A DNA stretch of 6,711 nucleotides from Lachnospiraceae bacterium UBA7480 (GTDB taxonomy: Bacteria; Bacillota; Clostridia; Lachnospirales; Lachnospiraceae): NCBI GenBank assembly GCA_002479655.1, contig DLOQ01000097.1, positions 4,477 to 11,187 on the forward strand. Direction: 5' to 3'. Numbering within the stretch: the stretch's first letter is position 1; the number at the start of each line of letters is the position of its first letter. Position numbers and translations under genes: made by a program. Positions 1-5,264 of the stretch are shown here, in pieces. Below the pieces are notes generated by a model. The model ran no database searches. It worked only from the letters and a program-made list of their open reading frames with translations, and had not been told where the DNA came from.

Positions 1-2
1 GA

Positions 3-470
3 AGCATTGTCGGTAATATGATGGCGGCAGCCAAACAGACGATGGGACTGGTCATACAAGTCTTTTATATCTGTCTGTTTCCGTTTCTGGTATTTTTCTT
101 CGTGAAGGCGCTTGTGATCTGGATGATTAATAAATATCACCCGACAGATAAGAGACCGCTGGAGGAATATGATCCATACCGGAAAGAACTTCCGAAAGAG
201 GAGATCAGTTATGCCATTGAAGAAGAAAAACTGCTCAGGATGCTTTCCATCTATTATATGTACCGTGAGCAGATGGCGAAGATGAAGTGTGACCTTACGG
301 AAGATCAGCTTACGCTGACGCCGGAAGAACTGCGGATGGAGCTGGATAAGCTGGTATATTTTGAGGAGGTTGTTCCGGCGGATCCATTCAAGAGGGAGAT
401 GCGCGTCAGGACGGTGATGATCACGGCGATCGTCAGCGTGATCGTGATTATTTGCATCATTTATTGGTGA
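3..470 (+). CDS. Unrecognised membrane protein, C-terminal part (5' end outside window)
   Basis: I do not recognise this family. The first ATG is at 18 (a double ATG), but the frame is open back to base 3 and no Shine-Dalgarno sequence precedes that ATG. The gene therefore probably begins before the window and only its C-terminal part is seen. Counting from the ATG at 18 there are 150 residues: a strongly hydrophobic segment at about 10-36, a charged, Glu/Lys-rich middle region at about 40-128 with helical character, and a second hydrophobic segment at about 131-149 ending in Trp at the C terminus. Basic residues flank the middle region on both sides (Lys/Arg near 39-46, KREMRVR before the last segment), so by the positive-inside rule the middle part is probably cytoplasmic. 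The following gene, aroC, is convergent, so this belongs to an upstream transcription unit. Coding looks genuine; the function is unknown. Confidence 0.7.
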   Translation, partial: SIVGNMMAAAKQTMGLVIQVFYICLFPFLVFFFVKALVIWMINKYHPTDKRPLEEYDPYRKELPKEEISYAIEEEKLLRMLSIYYMYREQMAKMKCDLTEDQLTLTPEELRMELDKLVYFEEVVPADPFKREMRVRTVMITAIVSVIVIICIIYW

Positions 471-524
471 CGTTTTGCTTACATAATATGAAGCATAATA
501 TTGCAATTGTTAAGAGATTATGGG

Positions 525-1625
525 CTAAGGATGGTATATCAGGGTGAGATGATCCATCCGGGAGCCCATGTTGGAGAGCATCAGATCCAGAAGCGTCAGG
601 GCGCACATGGTTTCCACGACCACAACGGCACGGGGGACGATCACGGGATCATGGCGTCCGGCGATGGTAAGGACGGTATCCTGATGATCTTTGGTGATGG
701 TATCCTGCGGCTGATAGATGGAGGGCGTAGGTTTTACATAGGCACGAATGAGGATCGGCTGACCGGAGGAGATCCCGCCAAGGATGCCGCCGGCATGATT
801 GCTTTTGAAAGCCACTTGATCATCCTGCATACATAGCGCATCATTATTTTCACTGCCGCGCATTCTGGATGCCTTAATGCCTGCGCCGATCTCTACGGCT
901 TTTACCGCGCCGATGGAAAAGAGCGCTTTTCCGAGAGCAGCGTCTAATTTATCAAAAACAGGCTCGCCGATTCCGGCAGGAGCATTCTCCATACGACATT
1001 CAATACAGCCGCCGACAGAGTCTTTTTCAGCACGGCATCCGGCGATATACTCCAGCGCCAGCTTCTCCGCTTCGGGATCGGGCATACATATGGCGGAAGA
1101 CCGTGCATAGGCAAGATCCATGGCTGCATCGTTGATCTCAATATCGCCGATGGAACGGGTATAGGCATTGATCGTGATGCCAAGCTGATTCAGGATCTTC
1201 ATGGCGATGGCGCCCGCAGCTACCCTTCCGGCAGTCTCTCTTCCGGAGGAGCGTCCGCCGCCGCGGTAGTCGCGAAAACCGTATTTCTGATCATAGGTAT
1301 AATCCGCATGCCCGGGACGGTAGGAAACAGCGATATTGCCATAGTCCTTGGAATGTTGTGAGGTATTGTTGATCATTAAGGAGAGCGGAGTGCCGGTAGT
1401 TTTCCCTTCAAAGACGCCGGATAGTATATGGACAGCATCATCTTCCTTGCGTGCGGTAGTTACCGCAGAAGTGCCGGGTTTTCTGCGGTCAAGGAAAGGC
1501 TGGATGTCCTCTTCTGATAAGGGAAGTCCCGCCGGACAGCCGTCAATGACTGCGCCAAGCGCCGGACCGTGGGATTCTCCCCATGTCGTTACCGTAAAAT
1601 GCCTGCCAAATGTAGAACCTGCCAT
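525..1625 (-). CDS. aroC: Chorismate synthase
   Basis: AroC catalyses the last shikimate step, 5-enolpyruvylshikimate-3-phosphate to chorismate, in the cytosol and with reduced FMN as cofactor. The 366-residue product has the normal family length. The N-terminal signature TWGESHGPALGAVIDG is at 14-29, with the catalytic His at 19. The central signature starts at RPGHADYTYDQKYG (103-116) and continues as RDYRGGGRSSGRETAGRVAAG (118-138 region), with the second catalytic His at 106. SNHAGGILGGISSGQ is at 275-289, and RHDPVIVPRAV at 324-334 carries the conserved Arg324 and Asp326. All expected FMN and substrate residues appear intact. The ATG at 1625-1623 is the only sensible start; the nearest Shine-Dalgarno match (AAGGA) lies 13 bases upstream, which is rather far. 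The gene stands alone on the - strand, diverging from tgt and converging on the gene at 3-470. Regulation is probably through the repeat-bearing spacer it shares with tgt. Confidence 0.97.
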   Translation of the reverse strand: MAGSTFGRHFTVTTWGESHGPALGAVIDGCPAGLPLSEEDIQPFLDRRKPGTSAVTTARKEDDAVHILSGVFEGKTTGTPLSLMINNTSQHSKDYGNIAVSYRPGHADYTYDQKYGFRDYRGGGRSSGRETAGRVAAGAIAMKILNQLGITINAYTRSIGDIEINDAAMDLAYARSSAICMPDPEAEKLALEYIAGCRAEKDSVGGCIECRMENAPAGIGEPVFDKLDAALGKALFSIGAVKAVEIGAGIKASRMRGSENNDALCMQDDQVAFKSNHAGGILGGISSGQPILIRAYVKPTPSIYQPQDTITKDHQDTVLTIAGRHDPVIVPRAVVVVETMCALTLLDLMLSNMGSRMDHLTLIYHP

Positions 1626-1674
1626 GATGTATAATGTATCCTTTCTTTATAACTTTTTTCGTAATGCTGCAATT

Positions 1675-1683
1675 ATTGTATCA
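1675..1683 (-). promoter_or_regulatory. Candidate extended -10 promoter of aroC (proximal)
   Basis: Read on the - strand from 1683 to 1675 the sequence is TGATACAAT, a TGn extended -10 with TACAAT as hexamer. It would start transcription near 1668, about 43 bases before the aroC ATG. The -35 region is poor, which an extended -10 can tolerate. It competes with the better-formed distal promoter at 1728-1756. Confidence 0.35.
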
Positions 1684-1706
1684 TCCCATATGTTATTAAT
1701 TTATAT

Positions 1707-1735
1707 TTGTTTTCACTCACAGCTTGTATTATAAT
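1707..1735 (+). promoter_or_regulatory. Candidate tgt promoter
   Basis: TTGTTT (1707-1712) and a perfect TATAAT (1730-1735) are separated by 17 bases, a good housekeeping sigma-factor promoter. The predicted transcription start is near 1742, which is the first base of the three-unit repeat array. The repeats would therefore occupy roughly +1 to +48 of the tgt transcript. Confidence 0.6.
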
Positions 1736-1756
1736 GCAATTAATGTAAATTTACAA
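1728..1756 (-). promoter_or_regulatory. Candidate distal aroC promoter overlapping the repeat array
   Basis: On the - strand, TTGTAA (1756-1751) is followed after exactly 17 bases by a perfect TATAAT (1733-1728). The predicted start is near 1721, giving a leader of about 95 bases. The -35 hexamer lies inside the first 16-base palindromic repeat. The -10 overlaps the tgt -10 on the opposite strand, so the two polymerases would compete for the same DNA. Confidence 0.45.
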
Positions 1757-1789
1757 CAATGCAAATTTATAATAATGTAAATTTACAAC
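1742..1789. repeat. Three tandem 16-base palindromic units, operator-like
   Basis: Three adjacent 16-base units lie at 1742-1757, 1758-1773 and 1774-1789. Units 1 and 3 are identical (AATGTAAATTTACAAC); unit 2 differs at three positions (AATGCAAATTTATAAT). A 9-base partial unit (AATGCAATT) sits just upstream at 1733-1741. Units 1 and 3 each contain the perfect 12-base palindrome TGTAAATTTACA (1744-1755 and 1776-1787), while unit 2 has an imperfect version. Centres are 16 bases apart. The array lies downstream of the tgt promoter start and over the -35 of the distal aroC promoter. This suggests a multi-site operator for a dimeric repressor, although I cannot name the regulator. An alternative is an AT-rich UP-like element, or an RNA structure formed by units 1 and 3 pairing. 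Confidence 0.7.
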
Positions 1790-1800
1790 CAATAATATAC

Positions 1801-1805
1801 AGGAG
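1801..1805 (+). promoter_or_regulatory. Shine-Dalgarno of tgt, decides the start
   Basis: AGGAG is only 2 bases from the upstream GTG at 1808 but 8 bases from the GTG at 1814. The normal spacing makes 1814 the likely start. Confidence 0.75.
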
Positions 1806-1813
1806 CAGTGATT

Positions 1814-2950
1814 GTGGAATATAAGATTTTAAAGACGGAAGGCGCCGCGAAAAGGGCACAGATGACGACCGTGCATGGCGTGATCCAGACGCCGGTATTT
1901 ATGAATGTGGGAACGGTTGCAGCGATCAAGGGCGCGGTATCTACAGAGGATCTGGAGCAGATCGGAACGCAGGTGCAGCTTTCTAATACGTATCATCTGC
2001 ATGTCAGACCGGGGGATGAGATCGTCAAGACATTGGGCGGACTGCATAAGTTTATGTCATGGGACAGACCGATCCTTACGGATTCCGGCGGATTTCAGGT
2101 GTTTTCTCTGGCAGGACTTCGTAAGATCAAAGAGGAGGGAGTATATTTTCATTCCCATATTGACGGCCGGAAGATCTTCATGGGACCGGAGGAAAGCATG
2201 CAGATCCAGTCCAATTTGGCTTCCACGATCGCCATGGCATTTGATGAGTGCCCGGCAAGCACGGCGGAACGGGAGTATGTTGAGGCTTCGGTATCCCGCA
2301 CGACAAGATGGCTGGAACGTTGTAAGAAAAAAATGGCGGAATTGAATCAGAGAGAGGATACCATTAATAAAGCGCAGCTTTTGTTTGGGATCGATCAGGG
2401 CGCGATTTTTCCGGATATCCGTATCGAACATGCCAAACGGATCTCGGAGCTGGAGCTGGACGGCTATGCCATCGGCGGTCTTGCCGTTGGAGAAAGCCAT
2501 GAGGAGATGTACCATATCATAGAGGAAACGGTTCCGTATCTGCCAAAGGACAAGCCGACTTATCTGATGGGCGTCGGTACGCCGGTCAATATCCTGGAAG
2601 CAGTGGAGCGGGGGATCGATTTTTTTGATTGTGTCTATCCTACGCGGAACGGACGGCACGCGCACCTATACACCAATGGCGGAAAGATCAATCTGATGAA
2701 CGCGCAGTATGAGACGGATGACCGGCCGATAGAGGAGGGATGCGGCTGCCCTGCCTGCCGGAGATATTCCAGGGCATATATCAGGCATCTTTTAAAAGCG
2801 AAGGAAATGCTGGGGATGAGGCTTTGCGTGCTTCATAATCTCTATTTTTACAATCATTTGATGGCAGAGATCAGAGAGGCGCTGGATAATGGAAGATTCC
2901 GGGAATATAAGAAAGATAAATTAGCAAAGATGATGGATGGTCGGCAATAA
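1814..2950 (+). CDS. tgt: tRNA-guanine transglycosylase (queuosine pathway)
   Basis: Tgt exchanges the wobble guanine-34 of tRNAs with GUN anticodons (Asp, Asn, His, Tyr) for preQ1, or for queuine in some salvaging bacteria. From the GTG at 1814 the protein is 378 residues, the usual length. A GTG at 1808 would add two residues but is too close to the Shine-Dalgarno. Visible landmarks are DSGGFQVFSL at 90-99 with the general-base Asp90, DECP at 144-147 (base recognition), GGLAVGE at 221-227, the nucleophile Asp272 in FDCVYPTRNGRHA (271-283), and a zinc site made of Cys310, Cys312, Cys315 and His341. The usual FGIVQGG motif reads FGIDQGA (191-197): the base-contacting Gln is kept but Val is Asp and the second Gly is Ala. 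A strong terminator follows, so tgt is probably transcribed alone; the queA gene often beside it is not in view. Confidence 0.97.
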   Translation: MEYKILKTEGAAKRAQMTTVHGVIQTPVFMNVGTVAAIKGAVSTEDLEQIGTQVQLSNTYHLHVRPGDEIVKTLGGLHKFMSWDRPILTDSGGFQVFSLAGLRKIKEEGVYFHSHIDGRKIFMGPEESMQIQSNLASTIAMAFDECPASTAEREYVEASVSRTTRWLERCKKKMAELNQREDTINKAQLLFGIDQGAIFPDIRIEHAKRISELELDGYAIGGLAVGESHEEMYHIIEETVPYLPKDKPTYLMGVGTPVNILEAVERGIDFFDCVYPTRNGRHAHLYTNGGKINLMNAQYETDDRPIEEGCGCPACRRYSRAYIRHLLKAKEMLGMRLCVLHNLYFYNHLMAEIREALDNGRFREYKKDKLAKMMDGRQ

Positions 2951-3010
2951 AAAAGAAACCGTCGGGAACGGAAGAAAACAGCTTTGTACCGGAAATTTTG
3001 AAAAAATTGG

Positions 3011-3038
3011 AAAACGCCTTGCTTCTAAGGCGTTTTTT
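3011..3038 (+). terminator. Rho-independent terminator after tgt
   Basis: AAAACGCCTT (3011-3020), loop GCTTCT, and AAGGCGTTTT (3027-3036) form a perfect 10-base-pair stem with six T residues at 3033-3038. The A run on the left side could let it work in the reverse direction too, though no - strand gene reads into it. Confidence 0.92.
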
Positions 3039-3064
3039 GTGTATGATAATGGTTGGTGTATTAA
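3037..3064 (+). promoter_or_regulatory. Candidate yajC promoter
   Basis: TTGTGT (3037-3042) overlaps the T tract of the tgt terminator and is followed after 16 bases by TATTAA (3059-3064). Transcription would start near 3071, just ahead of the yajC Shine-Dalgarno. A promoter is expected here because the terminator isolates yajC from tgt, but the -10 match is moderate. Confidence 0.4.
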
Positions 3065-3090
3065 ATTAAAGAAAACAGGAGGAGCATGCG

Positions 3091-3408
3091 ATGTTTATGC
3101 TTTTAGAGGCGGCAGCTGATCCTGCGGCAGCACAGGGCGGAGGTATCGGATTTACCATTATGTATGCGATCGTCATGATCGTGGTCTTTTACTTCTTGCT
3201 GATCAGACCGCAGAAAAAGGAACAAAAAAAGGTGGCGGCGATGGTAGCTGCGATGGAGATTGGAGATGTGGTGCTGACTACCAGCGGGTTTTATGGCGTT
3301 ATCATAGATATTACGGAGGAAGACGTCATTGTAGAGTTTGGAAGCAACAAGAACTGTAGGATTCCCATGAGGAAGACCGCGATCGCGCAGGTTGAAAAAC
3401 CGGAATAA
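3091..3408 (+). CDS. yajC: Preprotein translocase accessory subunit YajC
   Basis: YajC is a small single-pass membrane protein that joins SecD and SecF in a complex assisting SecYEG protein export. The 105-residue product has the family layout: a short Ala/Gly-rich N-terminal stretch, one transmembrane segment at about 20-38, the hallmark RPQKKEQKK right after it at 39-47, then a cytoplasmic beta-rich domain containing GDVVLTTSGFYGVI (58-71) and a basic IPMRKTAI (91-98). A strong AGGAGG Shine-Dalgarno (3077-3082) sits 8 bases before the ATG; an ATG at 3086 is out of frame. In many bacteria yajC lies between tgt and secD. Here tgt is its upstream neighbour, but the next gene is leuB rather than secD, and terminators flank yajC on both sides, so it is probably a single-gene unit. 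Confidence 0.95.
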   Translation: MFMLLEAAADPAAAQGGGIGFTIMYAIVMIVVFYFLLIRPQKKEQKKVAAMVAAMEIGDVVLTTSGFYGVIIDITEEDVIVEFGSNKNCRIPMRKTAIAQVEKPE

Positions 3409-3428
3409 AAGGCAGCGTATTTCAGATG

Positions 3429-3456
3429 AGGCGTATCGTGGATGCGCCTTGTTTTT
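3429..3456 (+). terminator. Rho-independent terminator between yajC and leuB
   Basis: The arms at 3429-3437 and 3441-3449 pair over 9 base pairs (AGGCG with CGCCT outside, one T-G wobble, then three more pairs) around a three-base GTG loop. A T-rich run, TTGTTTTT (3449-3456), follows. It should end most yajC transcription before leuB. Confidence 0.8.
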
Positions 3457-3470
3457 GACGTAATATTTTG

Positions 3471-3477
3471 AGAGGAG
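3471..3477 (+). promoter_or_regulatory. Shine-Dalgarno of leuB, decides the start
   Basis: AGAGGAG lies 11 bases before the ATG at 3489. The in-frame TTG at 3468 precedes this motif and cannot use it, so the longer version of LeuB is unlikely. Confidence 0.75.
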
Positions 3478-3488
3478 ACAAAACGCAT

Positions 3489-4571
3489 ATGAGGTTAAAT
3501 ATTGTGTGTATCCCCGGCGATGGGATCGGACCGGAGATCGTGACAGAGGCAAAAAAGGTATTAAACAAAGTCGCTGAAAAATATGGTCATGAAATGGTTT
3601 TTACGGATATTCTGATGGGAGGCGCATCGATTGACGTGCATGGTGTTCCATTGACGGATGAGGCGATCGCTGCGGCAAAAGCTGCTGATGCGGTATTGAT
3701 GGGTTCGATCGGCGGCGATACGAATACTTCACCATGGTATCAGCTTCCGCCTGAAAAGCGTCCGGAAGCCGGATTGTTAAAGATCAGAAAGGCATTAAAT
3801 CTGTTTGCTAATCTAAGACCGGCTGTATTATATGAAGAGCTGGCGGCGGCATGTCCGTTAAAGGAAGAGATCAGCGCGGCGGGATTTGACATCCTGATCA
3901 TGCGTGAGCTGACAGGCGGTCTTTATTTCGGGGAAAGAAAGACCGTGGAGGAGAACGGCGTCCGTAAAGCGATTGATACCCTGACTTATGATGAGAATGA
4001 GATCCGCCGGATCGCGATCAAGGGTTTTGATATCGCAAGGAAGCGGAAGAAGAAGCTGACCAGCGTGGATAAGGCCAATGTGTTAGATTCTTCCAGATTG
4101 TGGAGGGCTGTTGTCAACGAAGTTGCAAAGGAGTATCCTGATGTTAAGGTGGAACATATGCTGGTGGATAACTGTGCCATGCAGCTTGTGAAGGATCCGG
4201 CGCAGTTTGACGTGGTGCTTACGGAAAATATGTTTGGAGATATTTTGTCGGATGAGGCGAGTATGGTGACCGGCTCTATCGGTATGCTGGCTTCCGCGTC
4301 GTTAAACGATACAAAATTCGGACTTTATGAACCTAGCCACGGTTCTGCGCCTGACATTGCAGGAAAGGATCTGGCAAACCCCATTGCAACCATCTTGTCG
4401 GCATCCATGATGCTCCGTTACTCCTTTGATCTGGATCGGGAAGCGGATGCGATTGACGCGGCAGTGAAGAAGGTATTGCAGGATGGTTACCGGACAGGCG
4501 ATATTATGAGCGAGGGCTGTAAGAAGGTAGGCTGTAAAGAAATGGGGAGTTTGATCACGGAGAGGATTTAA
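3489..4571 (+). CDS. leuB: 3-isopropylmalate dehydrogenase
   Basis: LeuB oxidatively decarboxylates (2R,3S)-3-isopropylmalate to 2-ketoisocaproate with NAD, in the leucine branch. The protein is 360 residues from the ATG at 3489, a normal length. It opens with the family's [14 protein letters not shown] (5-18). Substrate-binding Arg100 and Arg110 frame [23 protein letters not shown] (139-150) supplies Arg139 and Tyr146. [14 protein letters not shown] (193-206) supplies catalytic Lys195, and Asp227, Asp251 and Asp255 are the metal ligands ([17 protein letters not shown]). The NAD loop is [15 protein letters not shown] (284-298). Spacing between these residues matches well-studied LeuB enzymes rather than isocitrate dehydrogenase. 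A terminator precedes the gene and no convincing promoter is visible in the 32 bases after it. No terminator was found after it. The functional partner ilvD follows once the AT-rich gene at 4701-5120 is skipped. Confidence 0.97.
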   Translation: MRLNIVCIPGDGIGPEIVTEAKKVLNKVAEKYGHEMVFTDILMGGASIDVHGVPLTDEAIAAAKAADAVLMGSIGGDTNTSPWYQLPPEKRPEAGLLKIRKALNLFANLRPAVLYEELAAACPLKEEISAAGFDILIMRELTGGLYFGERKTVEENGVRKAIDTLTYDENEIRRIAIKGFDIARKRKKKLTSVDKANVLDSSRLWRAVVNEVAKEYPDVKVEHMLVDNCAMQLVKDPAQFDVVLTENMFGDILSDEASMVTGSIGMLASASLNDTKFGLYEPSHGSAPDIAGKDLANPIATILSASMMLRYSFDLDREADAIDAAVKKVLQDGYRTGDIMSEGCKKVGCKEMGSLITERI

Positions 4572-4631
4572 AAACTGAATTTTATAGGTTTTTTGACACA
4601 CTAATTTTAATAAATAACTCCTTTTTCGAAA

Positions 4632-4660
4632 TTGTGTTCCTGATAAAAATAGAATATAAT
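4632..4660 (+). promoter_or_regulatory. Promoter of the AT-rich flavin split-barrel gene
   Basis: TTGTGT (4632-4637) and a perfect TATAAT (4655-4660) are 17 bases apart. The predicted start near 4667 lies after the ATG at 4662, so that codon cannot be in this transcript and translation must begin downstream at 4701. A TTGACA at 4593-4598 is a good -35 sequence but has no well-spaced -10. Confidence 0.65.
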
Positions 4661-4700
4661 TATGCTGATAAAACGGAATTTGAGAGCGAGTTTAATCATT

Positions 4701-5120
4701 ATGGATTTAAAGAAAATAGAAAATTTTATTGATAAACAAAAAGTTAGTTTTATATGCTCTATTGATGATGAAAATTGTCCTAATGTAAAAGCAATGCTCT
4801 CACCCCGTAAAAGAATAGGGTTAAAAGAGTTTTACTTTTCTACTAATACTTCATCTATGAGAGTAAAACAATATAAAGATAATTCAAGTGCCAGTATTTA
4901 CTTTTATCACAAAGGATTAATTAAATATGTTGGTATTATGTTAAAAGGCAAAATGGAAGTCTTAACAGACCAAGAAACTAAAAACATGATTTGGAAAAAG
5001 GGCGATACAATGTTTTATAAAAAAGGTGTAACTGATCCGGATTATTGCGTTTTAAAATTTACTGCTGCAAGCGGTAGATATTATTGTGATTTGAAAACTG
5101 AAAATTTTGATATTAAGTAA
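4701..5120 (+). CDS. Pyridoxamine 5'-phosphate oxidase-like flavin split-barrel protein
   Basis: This small protein (139 residues) has the layout of the pyridoxamine 5'-phosphate oxidase-like FMN-binding split barrel. The first strand is VSFICSIDDENCPNVKAML (15-33), then FYFSTNTSSMRVKQYKDN (44-61), the family's usual phosphate/flavin-contacting stretch, SASIYFYH (63-70), and VGIMLKGKMEVLTD (77-90). Members bind FMN, F420 or haem; many are uncharacterised reductases, and the substrate here cannot be told. The start is taken at 4701 because the -10 of its promoter ends just before the ATG at 4662. The Shine-Dalgarno is weak (GCGAG at 4686-4690). G+C counted by hand is 114 of 420 bases (27%), against 57% in a 120-base sample of leuB (3841-3960), with many AAA, TTA and AAT codons. 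It carries its own promoter and interrupts the expected leuB-ilvD pair, suggesting recent acquisition. Confidence 0.8.
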   Translation: MDLKKIENFIDKQKVSFICSIDDENCPNVKAMLSPRKRIGLKEFYFSTNTSSMRVKQYKDNSSASIYFYHKGLIKYVGIMLKGKMEVLTDQETKNMIWKKGDTMFYKKGVTDPDYCVLKFTAASGRYYCDLKTENFDIK

Positions 5121-5129
5121 TTGCTAAAT

Positions 5130-5143
5130 TCCGATTTATCGGA
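5130..5143 (+). terminator. Weak hairpin after the flavin split-barrel gene
   Basis: TCCGA, loop TTTA, TCGGA forms a 5-base-pair stem ten bases after the stop codon. What follows (TGATTGTTTAAATTG) is T-rich but has no uninterrupted T tract, so termination would be partial at best. Confidence 0.3.
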
Positions 5144-5155
5144 TGATTGTTTAAA

Positions 5156-5183
5156 TTGCACGAAAAATTAAGAAGTGTATAAA
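5156..5183 (+). promoter_or_regulatory. Candidate ilvD promoter
   Basis: TTGCAC (5156-5161) and TATAAA (5178-5183) are 16 bases apart, with start predicted near 5190 and a leader of about 75 bases. No T-box or leader peptide is visible in that leader. The surrounding DNA is AT-rich, so chance matches are likely. Confidence 0.45.
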
Positions 5184-5249
5184 TAGTCACTGAAATTTAA
5201 GAAGAGAACAGTGAAAACACTTTTACGAAAAGGACAATAAATAGAAAAG

Positions 5250-5255
5250 AAGGAG
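5250..5255 (+). promoter_or_regulatory. Shine-Dalgarno of ilvD, decides the start
   Basis: AAGGAG abuts the in-frame ATG at 5256 but lies 9 bases before the ATG at 5265, so 5265 is the start. Confidence 0.8.
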
Positions 5256-5264
5256 ATGGTCAAC

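Noticed and set aside
476..495. Hairpin between the convergent genes (TGCTT/AAGCA stem plus three inner pairs with one bulged A)
   Set aside because: No T tract follows on either strand, so it does not look like an intrinsic terminator, although a weak role cannot be excluded.
501..836. Open frame of 111 codons on the + strand inside aroC
   Set aside because: It is opposite the confidently identified aroC coding sequence and shows only codon-shadow composition.
1742..1789. Repeat array considered as a CRISPR or replication iteron set
   Set aside because: There are no unique spacers, the units are contiguous and palindromic, and no cas or replication gene is nearby; an operator array fits better.
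2937..3119. Sixty-codon frame overlapping the tgt end and the tgt terminator
   Set aside because: It crosses a strong terminator and the yajC start, has no Shine-Dalgarno, and its composition is not protein-like.
4570..4594. Possible terminator after leuB: AAAAAC pairing with GTTTTT
   Set aside because: The stem is almost all A-T, overlaps the stop codon, and has a long AT loop; stability would be too low.
5210..5224. AGTG-AAAA-CACT followed by TTTT upstream of ilvD, with CACTG at 5188-5192 able to pair with CAGTG at 5209-5213 instead
   Set aside because: Stems of only four or five base pairs are too weak to support an attenuator; no leader peptide or T-box sequence accompanies them.
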